NCBI GenBank assembly: GCA_950022295.1
Contig: OX465598.1
Span: 68,928,001 to 68,992,000, forward strand
Source of the DNA: Bromus sterilis
Lineage: Eukaryota; Streptophyta; Magnoliopsida; Poales; Poaceae
Reading direction: 5' to 3'
DNA length: 64,000 bases
A program made the translations under genes and the position numbers. Positions 12,041 to 23,612 of this stretch are shown here, piece by piece. Each line of letters opens with the position of its first letter. Position 1 is the first letter of the stretch. The notes below the pieces were generated by a model. The model made no database searches. It was not told the DNA's origin and was given only the letters and a program-made list of their open reading frames with translations.

Positions 12041-13965
12041 CCGGTCTTGAGCTTGAGCCCCCTTAATATCCTCTACCAAGGTTGGGGTGATTTCCAATGT
12101 CTTCCTGGTCATTGAGTCACACAACACGAGGTTGAGTTGAGCGACTTCCTCCTGTAGCTGAGGGTGGAGCCTTTCCCAGAGTGCATTCACTGAACTTGGC
12201 TTGCGGCTAAGGGCGTCGGCGACCACGTTAGCCTTCCCGGGATGATAATTTATCCCAAGATCGTAGTCCTTGACCAACTCGAGCCACCTTCTCTGCCAGA
12301 GGTTGAGATCCGGCTGCGTGAAGATGTACTTGAGGCTCTTATGATCGGTGTACACCTCACACCGTTGCCCGACGAGATAATGCCTCCACAATTTCAATGC
12401 ATGTACCACAGCAGCCAGTTCCAGGTCATGTGTGGGGTAGTTTACTTCATGTTGGCGTAGTTGGCTGGAGGCGTACGCCACAACTCTCCATTCTTGCATT
12501 AGCACGCAGCCAAGGCCATGCTTGGAGGCATCGCAATATACATCGAATCCCTTGTGGATGTCCGGCAGAGTCAGAACAGGGGCTGATGTCAGCTTAGTCT
12601 TGAGTTACTCGAAGCTTTCTCCGCACTCCTTGGTCCAGACAAATTTCTGGTTCTTTTTCAACAACTCGGTCATTGGCTTGGCTATCTTGGAGAACCCTTC
12701 AATGAATCGGCGGTAATATCCCGCCAATCCTAAGAAACTTCGGACTTCCGTCACGGTGGTTGGTGGCTTCCAATTCAACACATCCGTCACCTTGCTGGGT
12801 CCACGGCTACTCCTTGAGCCATCAAAATGTGACCCATAAATCCCACCTCCTTTAACCAGAACTCGCACTTGCTGAATTTGGCATAAAGGCGATGAGCTCG
12901 CAGCCGATCCAGCACCGTACGGAGATGCTGCTTATGCTCTTCTTCACTTTTGGAGTATATGAGTATGTCATCAATGAATACCACCACGAACTTGTCCAGA
13001 AAGTCCATGAAGACCTTGTTCATCATGCCCATGAAATAAGCTGGGGCATTCATTAAGCCGAAGGACATGACCGTGAACTCATACAGGCCATATCTGGTGG
13101 TGAAGGCTGTCTTGGGAATGTCTTCCTTTCGGATCTTCAGCTGATAATAGCCTGTGCGAAGATCGATCTTACAGAATACCCGGGCACCTTTTAGTTGGTC
13201 GAACAAGTCATCAATGCGTGGCAGTGGATACTTGTTCTTGATGGTGACTTCATTCAGGGGGCGGTAGTCCACACACATCCGCAAGGTGCCATCTTTCTTC
13301 TTGACGAATAATACCGGTGACCCCCAAGGTGAGGTGCTGGGACGAATGTACCCTTTCTGCAATAGCTCATACAGCTGTTTCTTCAGTTCCACCAGTTCGG
13401 TGGAAGGCATCCGATAATACTTCTTGTATATTGGGGAGGTACCTGGGACAAGCTCAATGGCGAACTCCAGCTCTCTGTCTGGCGGCATACCCGACAATTC
13501 TTCTGGGAACACATTCGGGAATTCTCTGACAACAGGGATTTTGTCCAACTCTGAGGTGGTGATCTGGCATACCGTTGCTTCCTTCTTGCATGGCATACCA
13601 ATAGCTGTGAACTGAGTTGCCTTTCCGTCCGGGTTAACCAGTTCCACTATCCGGGTCTTGAAGGCCAGGCGGACCTCATGGGTGGTGAGCCAATCCACTC
13701 CAAGAATTGCATCAAGTCCCTTGGATTCCAACACCATGAGCGAGGTAGGGAACTTCACTCCATATATTTCAATGATCAGGTCCTTGCATATACCGTCTGC
13801 TTTGAGCACACCACTAGGGGCTTTGACCACCACAATTGTCTCCAAAAGATCAATAGGAAAATTGTTTTGGGTGGAGAAACTCCGCGATATAAACGAATCG
13901 GTTGCCTCGGAATCAAATAATATAGTTGCGGGTATGTTATTAATAGGAAACATACCGATGAGCAC
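12041..13965 (-). pseudogene. G1 protease, reverse transcriptase and RNase H
   Basis: From 13965 downwards: a protease segment in which the expected D-S-G is D-S-E (ILFDSEATDSFIS), then a Ty3/Gypsy RT with MPPDRELEF, KKKDGTLRMCVDYR, MSFGLMNAPA and the catalytic FIDDILIYS, then RNase H with YTDHKSLKYI and the NVVADALSR end. A one-base deletion near 12800 shifts the frame at the end of RT, and a TAA (for GAA) near 12602 stops the thumb/connection part. Protease is probably dead through the glycine change. The RT core alone looks intact. Confidence 0.9.
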
Positions 13966-14076
13966 GTCGGTGGATCCGCGGGCTTCTTCGGCCGAGACGT
14001 GGTTGACTCGAGCCTGGCGGTAGTTGTTCTGCCCCCGGATATTGTTGACTTGAGGGGCTGGGTTCCCCCGCTTGCT

Positions 14077-14845
14077 CTAACAGGTTCTGGCAAAGTGTCC
14101 TGGTTTCCCACATTTAAAGCAGGCGCCCTTCCGCATGTAGTCTTCCTTGGGTTGGGGGTCGAGGTAAGACCTCTCTTGAGTGGCCGCCTTGTCGGTAGCG
14201 GAGCCGCCGTGGTTCCAAGCGGGCTTGGAATTGGCTTGAGCCGGCTGGGGAACGGGTTGTATCACTCAGGGCTTCTGGGCATATGGCTCGTACGGGGTCT
14301 TCTTGGGCTCATACTTGCGCTTGCGGTCTTCATAACTTCCCTTGAGTTCGGCGACCGACTTGTATTCGCGTTCTGCTATGAGTGCCTTGTTGACAAGTGT
14401 CTGGAAGTCTGGGAAGTCCAGCATGCTGAGCTGACAACGGAGAGTGGGGCTAAGACCACCAAGGAAGCGGTCTACCTTTCTCTCTTCAGTGGCCACATCA
14501 TGAACCGAGTATCTTGCCAGATGGTTGAACTTTTTCAAATATTCAGTTACAGTCATGCTGCCTTGGACAAGAGCGAGAAATTCCCTCTGCTTGGTTTTCA
14601 GCACTCCGGTGGGGATATGATAAGTGCGGAACTTCTCCTTGAATCTCTCCCAAGTGATTTCTTCTCCTGCAGGCCATACTGCCTTGGTATTGTCCCACCA
14701 AATTGCGGCATAGCCCTCAAGGTAATGGGTGGAAAAGGGAACCTTATCCACCTCTTCACAGTGAGCGATTTCCAGCTTCTTTTCCATGGTTCTCAGCCAA
14801 TCATCAGCCTCAATGGGATCTGTTGCCTGATCAAAGCTTGGCGGT
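14077..14845 (-). pseudogene. G1 gag, 3' portion with CCHC zinc knuckle
   Basis: Minus-strand frame 14787-14266 is a retrotransposon gag domain (YLEGYAAIWWDN, FREKF-type region FKEKFRTYHIP, FLGGLSPTLR). It is followed after an in-frame TGA (a CGA codon in relatives would be expected) by 14265-14077, which ends in a zinc knuckle CFKCGKPGHFARTC. The gag frame is continuous with 25131-25434 once the G2 insertion and one GCGGT copy are removed, showing that G2 landed inside gag. Next comes the protease. Confidence 0.9.
14841..14845. repeat. Target site duplication GCGGT of G2 (left)
   Basis: GCGGT before the LTR at 14846; the same 5-mer follows the 3' LTR at 25131-25135. Confidence 0.95.
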
Positions 14846-16365
14846 TGATACGTCCAAAATGCATCACTATTTTATATAGTAATTCTTTCTTATTCATTGA
14901 TATATTTCATGATATATGATGCTATTCTTATGTTGTTTTGGCTTATTTTACACAGTTTACAACTTTCCGGTGCCGAAGCAGCACACGCAGGATTCAGCGG
15001 TAAAAAGTGGACGCTGAGTTGCTGAAGAAGAATACCTCCAAATTACCTGAAAATCGACGGAGGCTGTTTTCCAGAAGGATAACGAAGGCACACAAAAGAG
15101 CAACCGGAGGGGGGCCACAGGGTGCCCAGGCGGCCACCTGGCGCGGCCCCACCTCTGGCCGCGCCGGGTGGGCGCCTGGGCCCCCTGGAGCTCTCCCGGC
15201 TCCCCCCTCTTGCCTATATACCCCTCGTCGTCCAAAAACCCTAAAAGAGGAGAGTTTCCGGAGTTCTGCCGCCGCTCCGTGGCGGAAACCTACAGAGAAG
15301 AAAAGCCATCTCTGGCGGGCAGATTCCGCTGGGGAGATCACCTCCCGGAAAGGGAGATCGTCGCCATCGTCATCACCATCGTCACGGGCATCATCGAGAT
15401 CATCATCAACATCATCCCCACCATCAGCACCATCTCCATCTTCATCCAATCTTGTCTCACAATTGCAACTCACGTTGTAATCCGTACTATCTATCCTCTC
15501 TACTCTATCGGTGTTGATTACTATTTTGTGGTGAATGCTATTGAGTTTTGTTGGAGAAATATTATTGTGTTCAGATTGTTTATCATCTATTTATCTCCAC
15601 TGATCATGATCTCTTTTATGTCTTTTGAGTAGTTACTTTAGTTCTTGAGGACATGGGAGAAGTCTAGTTGTTAGTAGTCATATGATGTTGAAGTAATATG
15701 TGTTGGTTGATATTTAAGTTGTGTTGTTATTTTCCTAGTGGTGTTGGGTGAGTCGAACACTCAACACTTCGCCTTATCAAGGACCTAGGGGAATGCGTTG
15801 TGTATAAAGAATGCTTACGGTGGGTTGCCGGAGTGACAGAAACCTGAACCCCAGTTCGCACGCTTTTGCACAAGGGAACAATGGATCACCGATCGTATTG
15901 CTATGGTTAGGCTTTTGCCTTAATTACTATCTTGTATTTGCGGATTCTTGCAAGGTGTTTAATCATAAGAGTGCATTCATCTTAGTCTAGAGGGTGCACT
16001 ATCATAGATCCACCCACTCAACACTTATCAACACAGCACATAGTATCGATGCGGAATATGGCGAAAGCACATGACTACCTTTCTCGTGTGTCCTCAAGAA
16101 CACTTTAGCTTTTATAAGTTCAGTTGCTAGGCCTCTCCTTTGTTCAGAAAGGATTGGGCCACTCTCTACTCTCCAGCATCTTTTTCTTTGCTAGTCTTTA
16201 CTATCCTGTTGCTTATACCAAGAAAATCCCTAAAAAGTTATCTTTCAGTGCTTGCAGTTATCTCCTTACCAAAGTCACTTGCTATTACCTTCTGCTCCTC
16301 GTTGGGTTCGACACTCTTACTTATCGAAAACACTGCAATAGATCCCATTACGTCGTGGGTCATCA
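14846..16365 (+). repeat. G2 5' LTR
   Basis: TGATACGTCC ... GGGTCATCA, 1520 bp. Contains a TATA box, a GC-rich leader and an ATC-rich trinucleotide stretch (about 15360-15440). Open frames within it are leader artefacts shared by all copies in both orientations. Confidence 0.95.
15213..15222 (+). promoter_or_regulatory. G2 LTR TATA box
   Basis: CCTATATACC ahead of the CCCTAAAA-containing leader; repeated at 23979-23988 in the 3' LTR and on the minus strand at about 685-695. Confidence 0.6.
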
Positions 16366-16377
16366 AGCTACATTTTC

Positions 16378-16395
16378 TGGCGCCGTTGCCGGGGA
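16378..16395 (+). promoter_or_regulatory. G2 primer-binding site (tRNA-Asp type)
   Basis: TGGCGCCGTTGCCGGGGA, complementary to the 3' end of plant tRNA-Asp, 12 nt after the LTR end. Confidence 0.88.
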
Positions 16396-16475
16396 GTGTA
16401 GCACTATTAGTAAGTGAAGCTGGTAAGGAAGCTTTTATATTTCTGTTTTAGTTTTGCTGTTGTTGTTTTGTCCTT

Positions 16476-19115
16476 ATGGAGACCCCTACTATTGGATCGT
16501 TGTTCTCGGGGAGCCGCCCCACCGCTAAGGTAGTCACTCCTACCCCTACTGAAATTGTACCTTATAAGATACCATCTGGTATTATCGATTATGTCATATC
16601 TAATCGCTATGCAGGAGACAGACATCCAGGTGAACACTTGCTATATTTATCACAATTATGTTCATTATTCAAGCTTGCAGGAGTATCACTGGAGTTCGTT
16701 ATGAAGAAATTATTCTCCGTATCGCTTACATACAAAGCTTCAGATTGGTATAAGCTCCTCGATAACCCACATTCTCTTAATTGGGAAGAGCTTAAGTCTC
16801 TCTTTTATACAAAGTTTTACCCTCTTCATGAAGTTTATCGAGACAGGAATTACATCTATAACTTTAGGTCTCGCGAAGGAGAGAGCATCGCTCAAGCTTG
16901 GGGGAGGATTAAGTCCCTAATGTTTAAATGTCCTATCCATAAGCTCCCCAAAGATATTATACTTACAAATTTTTATGCCATGCTTTCTCGTCAGGACAAG
17001 GAAAGGTTGGATGCCTCCTCTAGTGGGGTATTTCAGACAAAGAGGGTTGAAGAAAGATGGGATCTCATCGAAAGGATACAGAAGAATACTGAAGATTGGG
17101 AAATCGATAAAGGTATTGAACCTGCTATAAATTATGAGCATGATTATATTGAGAGTTATGTGAAGACTGATTATTTCAATACCTTTTTCTCTAAGATTGG
17201 TCTGGATTCCCATCTAATGATTGATTTCTGTAAGAACTTTGCCTCTCATGTTGATTCTTCTAAGATGAAGAAGGATCAGTACCATAAGCCTTTCAAAGAA
17301 GTGCCTATTGATATTCACGTTGCTTATCCTATTTTGCCTGCAGTTATATATGAACAGCCCCCTTTTCCTTCAAGAATAAGGGAGCACTCTTTTGTGACAG
17401 GCATCATAAATAAAAGTGAGAGAAGAACAGGTGAACCTGAGGACCAGATCAGAGTCGATCCTCAAGTTGCTATGGTTAAAGATTTAGTTACTAATGATGT
17501 TTCAGATTCTATTATAATTTTTTGTGCTGTTTCAACTAACATTGTCACAGCCAAGAATAAAAGCCCAGTTTCAGGTACACTAGTTGTATCTGTTAAAATA
17601 GGAGATCACAATTATTACGGGCTCTGTGATCTGGGATCAAGCGCTAGCGCGATTCCTTATTCACTTTATCAAGAGATCATGACTGAGATTTCACCTTGTG
17701 AGCTCGAAGAGATTGATGTTACTATTCATCTTGCAAACAAAGCTACTATCTCTCCTATTGGGATTGTGAGAGATGTTGAAGTCCTATGCGGAAAGGTAAA
17801 GTATCCTACCGACTTTCTTGTACTTGGTTCAGTAAAAGATAGTTTTTGTCCTATTATTTTTGGTAGACCTTTTCTCAGAACTTGTGGAGCTATTATAGAT
17901 TGCAAGAAAGGTAAAGTTTCTGTTGAATTTAATGGGGAGCCATATGAATTTAATTTTTCCAAGATTTACAAGCAGCCTCGTGGTACTGAATTACCTAGTG
18001 ATGATAAAATTATTGAAAGTATTGCTTCTATTGCTATTCCCCCTAATGATCCTTTGCAACAATACATGGAGGACCACGAGAATGATACTCGTATGCAGGA
18101 AAGAAATGAAATTGATGAAATCTTCTTGAGACAACCTGCTATCCTGAAGCACAACCTTCCGGTTGAACCTTTAGGAATTCTATCCAAACCAAAAGAAGAC
18201 CCGGTGTTTGATCTCAAACCTCTTCCCGATACGCTCAAGTATGCTTATTTAGATGAAAAGAAAATATATCCTGTTATTATCAATTCTAACCTTTCAGGAT
18301 ATGAAGAAGAGCGACTATTGGAAGTACTTCGTAAACACCGTGGTGCAATTGGCTATACCCTTGATGACCTTAAGGGAATTAGTCCATCTATCTTTCAACA
18401 TACTATCAACCTCGAGACCGATGCCAAACCTGTTGTTGACCATCAACGACGGTTGAACCCAAAGATGATGGATGTTGTGAGGACCGAAATCTTCAAGCTT
18501 CTAGCTGCAGGTATTATCTACTCTATAGCCGATAGTAAGTGGGTAAGTACAGTTCATTGTGTTCCTAAGAAAGGAGGGACAACTGTAGTCCCTAATGATA
18601 AGAATGAACTAATACCTCAGAGAATTATTATTGGGTATAGAATGTGTATTGATTACAGGAAGTTGAACAAGGAAACCAGGAAGGACCACTACCCGCTGCC
18701 CTTTATTGATCAGATGCTTGAGAGGCTGTCCAAAAACACCCACTTCTGCTATCTTGACGGGTACTCTTTCTTCTCTCAAATTCATGTTAACACCGTCGAT
18801 CAAGAGAAGACCACTTTCACTTGTCCTTATGGTACTTATGCTTATAGACGTATGCCTTTTGGTTTATGCAATGCCCCTGCTACTTTTCAGAGATGTATGT
18901 CTGCAATATTTCATGGTTTCTGTGAGGAGATTGTGGAAGTCTTCATGGACGATTTCTCCGTCTATGGAACTTCCTTTGACCACTGTCTCCACAATCTTAA
19001 TAAAGTTTTGCAGAGATGCGAGGATACAAACTTAGTTCTAAACTGGGAAAAGTGCCACTTCATGGTTAACGAAGGGATCGTGCTTGGCCACAAGATTTCC
19101 GAGAGGGGAATTTAA
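16476..19115 (+). pseudogene. G2 gag-protease-reverse transcriptase
   Basis: An 879-codon open frame. Residues about 60-200 are retrotransposon gag (SDWYKLLDN, LKSLFYTKFYP, FRSREGESIAQAW); no clear CCHC knuckle is seen. Residues about 365-480 are an aspartic protease (LCDLGSSASAIPYSLY, later IIFGRPFLRT). From about 640 on comes RT: RMCIDYRKLNKE, CYLDGYSFFSQI (relatives have DGYSG at this spot), MPFGLCNAPATFQRC and FMDDFSVYG. The frame ends at a TAA (19113-19115) just after GHKISERGI, where GAA is expected, so this is a truncated polyprotein and not a natural end. RNase H and integrase follow in a broken frame. Confidence 0.93.
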
Positions 19116-20221
19116 GTGGACAAGGCGAAGATTGAAGCTATCGAAAGGATGCCCTATCCAAGGGACATTAAAGGTATTCGTAGTTTTCTCGGTCATGCTG
19201 GTTTCTATAGAAGATTTATTAAAGAATTTTCTAAGACCTCGAGACCCCTCACTAATCTTCTCTAGAAGGATGTTCCTTTTGTATTTGATGAAGATTGTAA
19301 GGAGGCTTTCGAAGTTCTTAAGAAAGCTTTAATAACCGCCCTATAGTACAACCGCCTGACTGGAATTTGCCCTTTGAAATTATGTGTGATGCTAGTGATT
19401 TTGCTGTTGGAGCTGTTTTAGGACAAAGGGTTGATAAAAAGTTGAATGTTATTTATTATGCTAGTAAGACCCTTGATAGTGCTCAAAAGAATTATGCTAC
19501 TACTGAGAAGGAATTCTTAGCAGTGGTGTTTGCTTGTGATAAGTTTAGGAAGTATATTGTTGATTCTAAAGTTATTATTCATACTGACCATGCTGCCATT
19601 ACGTATCTTATGACGAAGAAGGATGCCAAACCAAGGCTCATCAGATGGGTACTCCTTCTTCAAGAATTTGATTTGCAGATTGTTGATAGAAAAGGAGCAG
19701 ACAACCCTGTAGCGGACAATCTTTCAAGGATGGAAGATATACCGCATGATCCCATCCCAGTCAAAGTCAGTTTTCCAGACGAACAACTTGCTGTTGTTAA
19801 AGTACAATCTCTTTCCGATCCTTGGTTTGCAGATTATTCTAATTTTATCGTTGCAAAGTATTTGCCTCCAGGTTTAACATTTCAGCAAAGGAAGAAGTTC
19901 TTCCATGATTTGAGTCATTACTTTTGGGATGACCCACATCTTTTCAAAGAAGGTCCAGACAGGATCGTGAGAAGATGCGTACCGGAACACGAGCAGAAGG
20001 GCATTCTCAAGGAATGTCACGACAGTCCCTACGGAGGACATCACGCCGGTGAGAGGACCGCACATAAGGTTCTCCAATCAGGTTTTTATTGGCCTACTCT
20101 CTTTAAAGATGCTAGAAGTTATGTTTTAGCCTGTGATAAATGTCAGAGAGTTGGTAATATTAGTAGGAGGAATGAGATTCCTATGAATTACTCACTAGTG
20201 ATTGAGCCTTTCGATTGCTAG
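19116..20221 (+). pseudogene. G2 RT connection, RNase H and integrase zinc finger
   Basis: The frame continues past the TAA (RSFLGHAGFYRRFIKEFS), meets a TAG for TGG at 19263-19265, and loses one base near 19340. From 19367 it is open again: RNase H with IMCDASDFAVGAVLGQ, KEFLAVVFA, TDHAAITYL and NPVADNLSR, then the integrase HHCC finger (H..H, CDKCQRVGN). It stops at a TAG at 20219-20221, again where TGG is expected. The RNase H motif residues are present; the break pattern shows decay after insertion. Confidence 0.92.
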
Positions 20222-21154
20222 GGTTTTGATTTTATGGGTCCTTTTCCTTCTTCACACAAGTACACTCACATATTAGTTGTTGTTGATTATGTGACCAAGT
20301 GGGTTGAAGCAATCCCCACTGAGAGTGTTGATCACAGGACATCTTTGAAATTGCTCAAAGATGTAATTTTCCCTAGGTTTGGTGTACCCAGGTATCTCAT
20401 GACTGATGGAGGATCACACTTCACGCATGGAGATTTTAGAAAAGCTTTAGCCAAGTACGATGTCAATCATAGGATTGCGTCACCGTACCATCCTCAAACT
20501 AGTGGGCAAGTTGAGCTCACCAATAGAGAGATCAAGTTGATCTTGCAGAAGACAGTTAACAGAAACAGAAAGGACTGGTCAAATAAGTTAGGAGATGCTT
20601 TGTGGGCGTATAGAACTGCTTACAAAAACCCCATGGGCATGTCCCCCTATAAAATGGTCTATGGCAAGGCTTGCCATTTGCCATTAGAGTTAGAGCACAA
20701 AGCTTTCTGGGCTGTTAGAGAGGTTAATGCTGACCCAAAGTTAGCTGGTGAAAAGCGTCTCATGAACTTGACTTCTCTAGATGAGTGGAGAAGTGAAGCT
20801 TACGAGAGCGCTAAAATGTTCAAGGAAAAGGTAAAGAAGTGGCATGACAGGAGGATTCTTAAACGTGAATTTAATGTTGGTGATAAAGTTTTATTGTTTA
20901 GATCCCGTTTCAGGTTTTCTCCAGGTAAACTACTTTCCAGGTGGGAAGGGCCATTTCATATTGAAGAAGTCTACCGGTCTGGTGCAATTAAGATTAACAA
21001 TTTTGAAGGCACCAAACCTCAAGTTGTGAATGGGCAAAGACTCAATCATTACATAGCGGGAGACCCCGTCAATGTTGATGTAAATATAATACGCACAACA
21101 ACTCATGAAGAACATGTTGAAGCCCTGTTTCAGAAACTGACAGAAGCAGAATAA
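20222..21154 (+). pseudogene. G2 integrase catalytic core and C-terminus
   Basis: Same frame as the preceding piece. The core starts with GFDFMGPFPSSHKY (first catalytic D), has LMTDGGSHF (second D) and TSGQVELTNREIK (catalytic E), then a basic C-terminal domain with GDKVLLFRSRF and SRWEGPF. There is no chromodomain, as usual for the Athila clade. The core itself is open for 306 codons from the internal ATG at 20234, but it lacks the zinc finger in one continuous frame. Confidence 0.92.
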
Positions 21155-21499
21155 GAAAAGGTATGTATTACGGTAAGGAAACATCGCGAACCTCCATAAA
21201 AGTTCCATATTACGAGTTTTTGGAAAATTAGGAAAATTCGAGGCCTAAGTGGAGCCGGAGACGAGCTCCAGGGGGCCCAGGCGTCCCCCTGGCGCGCCCT
21301 ACCCCCTGGCCGCGCCGGGAGGCCGCCTGGGCACCCAAGACTCCGTCGCCGACCCCACTTTGGCTTGTTACCTTCCTTTTGTTGCAGAAAATTTTGCTAT
21401 ATATTCACCCGGATCGTTCCGGCAACGTATCTCGCGATTTCGTGTGTTTTCTCTGCGATCTATTTCTGCCAGGAAATCTTTTAGCTAAACCTAGGTGCC
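21155..21499 (+). other. G2 spacer after pol
   Basis: Non-coding. Contains a GC-rich stretch (21245-21330) resembling LTR leader composition, and no recognisable signal beyond being the leader of the extra ORF. Confidence 0.5.
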
Positions 21500-22006
21500 A
21501 TGGCTTCCCCAAGTTCCCCCAAGGACAAGTTCGTCGTCAACGTCATCAACCCTTACCTCGCTGAGGTGAACAAGAACCCCCAGGTCCTTCGTGTGGAGGA
21601 CGGTGTTCTCCACAAGGAAGATCTGAAGGGGCCAGTCATGGAGGGGAGCACCGAGGAGCGGCTGAAGGAGATGGAACATGAAGTCTTCAAGTTCAAGAAG
21701 ATGGTGGAGCGTGGTGTTGAAGCTAACTTCGACATCAGGAACGAGATCGAGGCTTCCCATAGGAAATAGATGAAAGAGATGTGGTCAAGCTTGTCCGCAC
21801 TAGAAGAGAAAGTTTATCAGCTCCAAGCATAAATCTATGATCTGCACAACCAGAACTGTGAGTATGAACTAAAGTTTCTGCGCATGGGTTTAGGTGCTGA
21901 GTGCAGGATCCTGGAGACGGGAATGTCCTTCGAGACTGGAGAGGAGCTGCCATGGAAGCGCTTCGCCAAGGATTACCTTATTGATAAGAACAAGAATGAG
22001 GAGTAA
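21500..22006 (+). pseudogene. G2 extra downstream ORF (coiled-coil-like protein of unknown role)
   Basis: Starts ATGGCTTCCCCAAG at 21500. The open part (89 aa) begins MASPSSPKDKFVVNVINPYL and turns into a charged, heptad-like helix (ERLKEMEHEVFKFKKMVERG). The same frame runs on to TAA at 22004-22006, broken only by TAG at 21767 and TAA at 21830, both fitting CAG/CAA changed by a single C-to-T. The undecayed ORF would be 168 codons. It lies where Athila elements keep their extra ORF, but I see no signal peptide, membrane segment or similarity to an envelope protein. Function unknown. Confidence 0.75.
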
Positions 22007-23598
22007 ATCTCCTCGGGTAATGGCATCCCCTCAGCTTGTTCCAAGCTTGGGGGAATGCCCGGTATCTTTATCTTTATCTTAGTCTTTAATAGTCAACTAG
22101 AGTCGTATCATGTCTACGGAGTTTATTATATGAAATAGGTGTTTGCATTGAGGTCTATCACTCCGTCTGTGGAGAGATTGTATCCGTGAGTGTGGAGTCG
22201 TCTTTAATGGAATATTAATGAGAAGTCTATTGGTTCCTTCCCTGCACTCGGTATTCTCTTCACGCAATCGGCATCATATGACGATTCTTATGGGGATTAT
22301 TGACCTTATATCAGGTATGGCTTTGTAAAATTTATTTAATTTTGGCAAACATAGCTTTGGTCTTGACAACATGCATGTTTTCTCAAGTAGCGACATAGCC
22401 CAAACCTTTTTTTGTTATTATGCTTGAAGTGTTATGTTGACAAGGAAGACAACTTGATGTGTTATGCTTACCTTAATGTTTTTGCCTTATATGTTTTGCA
22501 TCTAAATTAGCATCAATTGTCTGTTCTCTCAAAGCCTTTGCTAGCCAAACTCTTTGCCAAGTAGATTTCTGCTTGTGCATCCATACCCTGAAACCTTTAC
22601 CATCCATGTGAGTCCACCATACCTTCCTATTCGTGGTATCCCCCTACCACTCCTATAAGTATAGAATTTATGTGTTATCCTTAAATGTTCAAAATCTTCT
22701 GTTTTGTGCCTCTTGTTTAGCTCATGAGGAAGTAATAGGTAACTCATGATCTTCTCAAGTTGGACAAGTTTTATCCCGGGATTGCATGTCTAATCTGCAA
22801 ACCCATAATACGAGGAGGAACTGGCTTGGGTGCGCCCATCTCGAAAGATAATATAACAAACAAACCCTCCTTCACCCTGGTCTATGAGAAATCAGAAACT
22901 TTGGTAGTGATAAACAAAGGAGATTAAGGAGATGTGATCGTCCTCACTTGGGAGCCGTTCCTCGAAACTTGTCCGTCTTGAGAAGTAATTGAGCTATCTA
23001 TTAGCATTCGTTGACAAACTATGCACCGTCCCAAAATCTATTTTTATTCTGTTTGATTTAAGGATAGCACATGAGTTTTCCCTGCTTGTCCTTAAACAAG
23101 GCTTTCTTCCACTTTCATGTTGAGTCAGTTGTCCTACTTCCTTCTTTTCCCTAAGAGAACAAACATTTGATGTTGATGAGGATTCATCCATATAGAGCTG
23201 CATTAAGTTTTGCCATGCCATATCCTTGTTGACATTATCTTTTGATAAGTAAGTTGTTTTGTGAAAGCTTTTGCATAGCAAGCATCTTCCTTTGTGTTAG
23301 CATTTTCACTTCATGACTATTAACATGTTCTTTCAAAAGCTTCAAATTGTTTTTAGTAGTCCTTTGACCAAGGTTATGTTTGCCATAATTTGATGAGTTT
23401 CCTCAGCCCTACTTTTGATTATAATTGTTATTACTTTGTCATGAGGGCCTCATGAGTTGAGGTTGCTGTTGAGGATGCTTGAGTTTGATGGAGAAACCTT
23501 GATGCTTCTTGTCCGTATTTTATTTATCGACACTTCACTCTCTAGACTTGTGGACAGGTTTACCGAGCTCAGTATTCGCTTGAGGACAAGCGAGGTCT
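22007..23598 (+). other. G2 3' non-coding region
   Basis: About 1.6 kb, AT-rich, with no supported ORF. Composition and position match the long region between pol and 3' LTR of Athila-type elements. Contains TTGGGGGAATGCC at about 22050 and ends at the polypurine tract. Confidence 0.7.
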
Positions 23599-23612
23599 AA
23601 GCTTGGGGGAGT
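23599..23612 (+). promoter_or_regulatory. G2 polypurine tract
   Basis: AAGCTTGGGGGAGT directly before the 3' LTR. Confidence 0.85.

Noticed and set aside
15360..15440. CATCATC array as a possible CRISPR or tandem satellite
   Set aside because: Short trinucleotide-like stretch inside an LTR, present in every copy (about 460-545, 24130-24210); no spacers.
21249..21488. 79-codon frame after G2 integrase
   Set aside because: Pro/Gly/Arg-rich leader sequence similar to LTR leaders, without a homologue; the real extra ORF starts at 21500.
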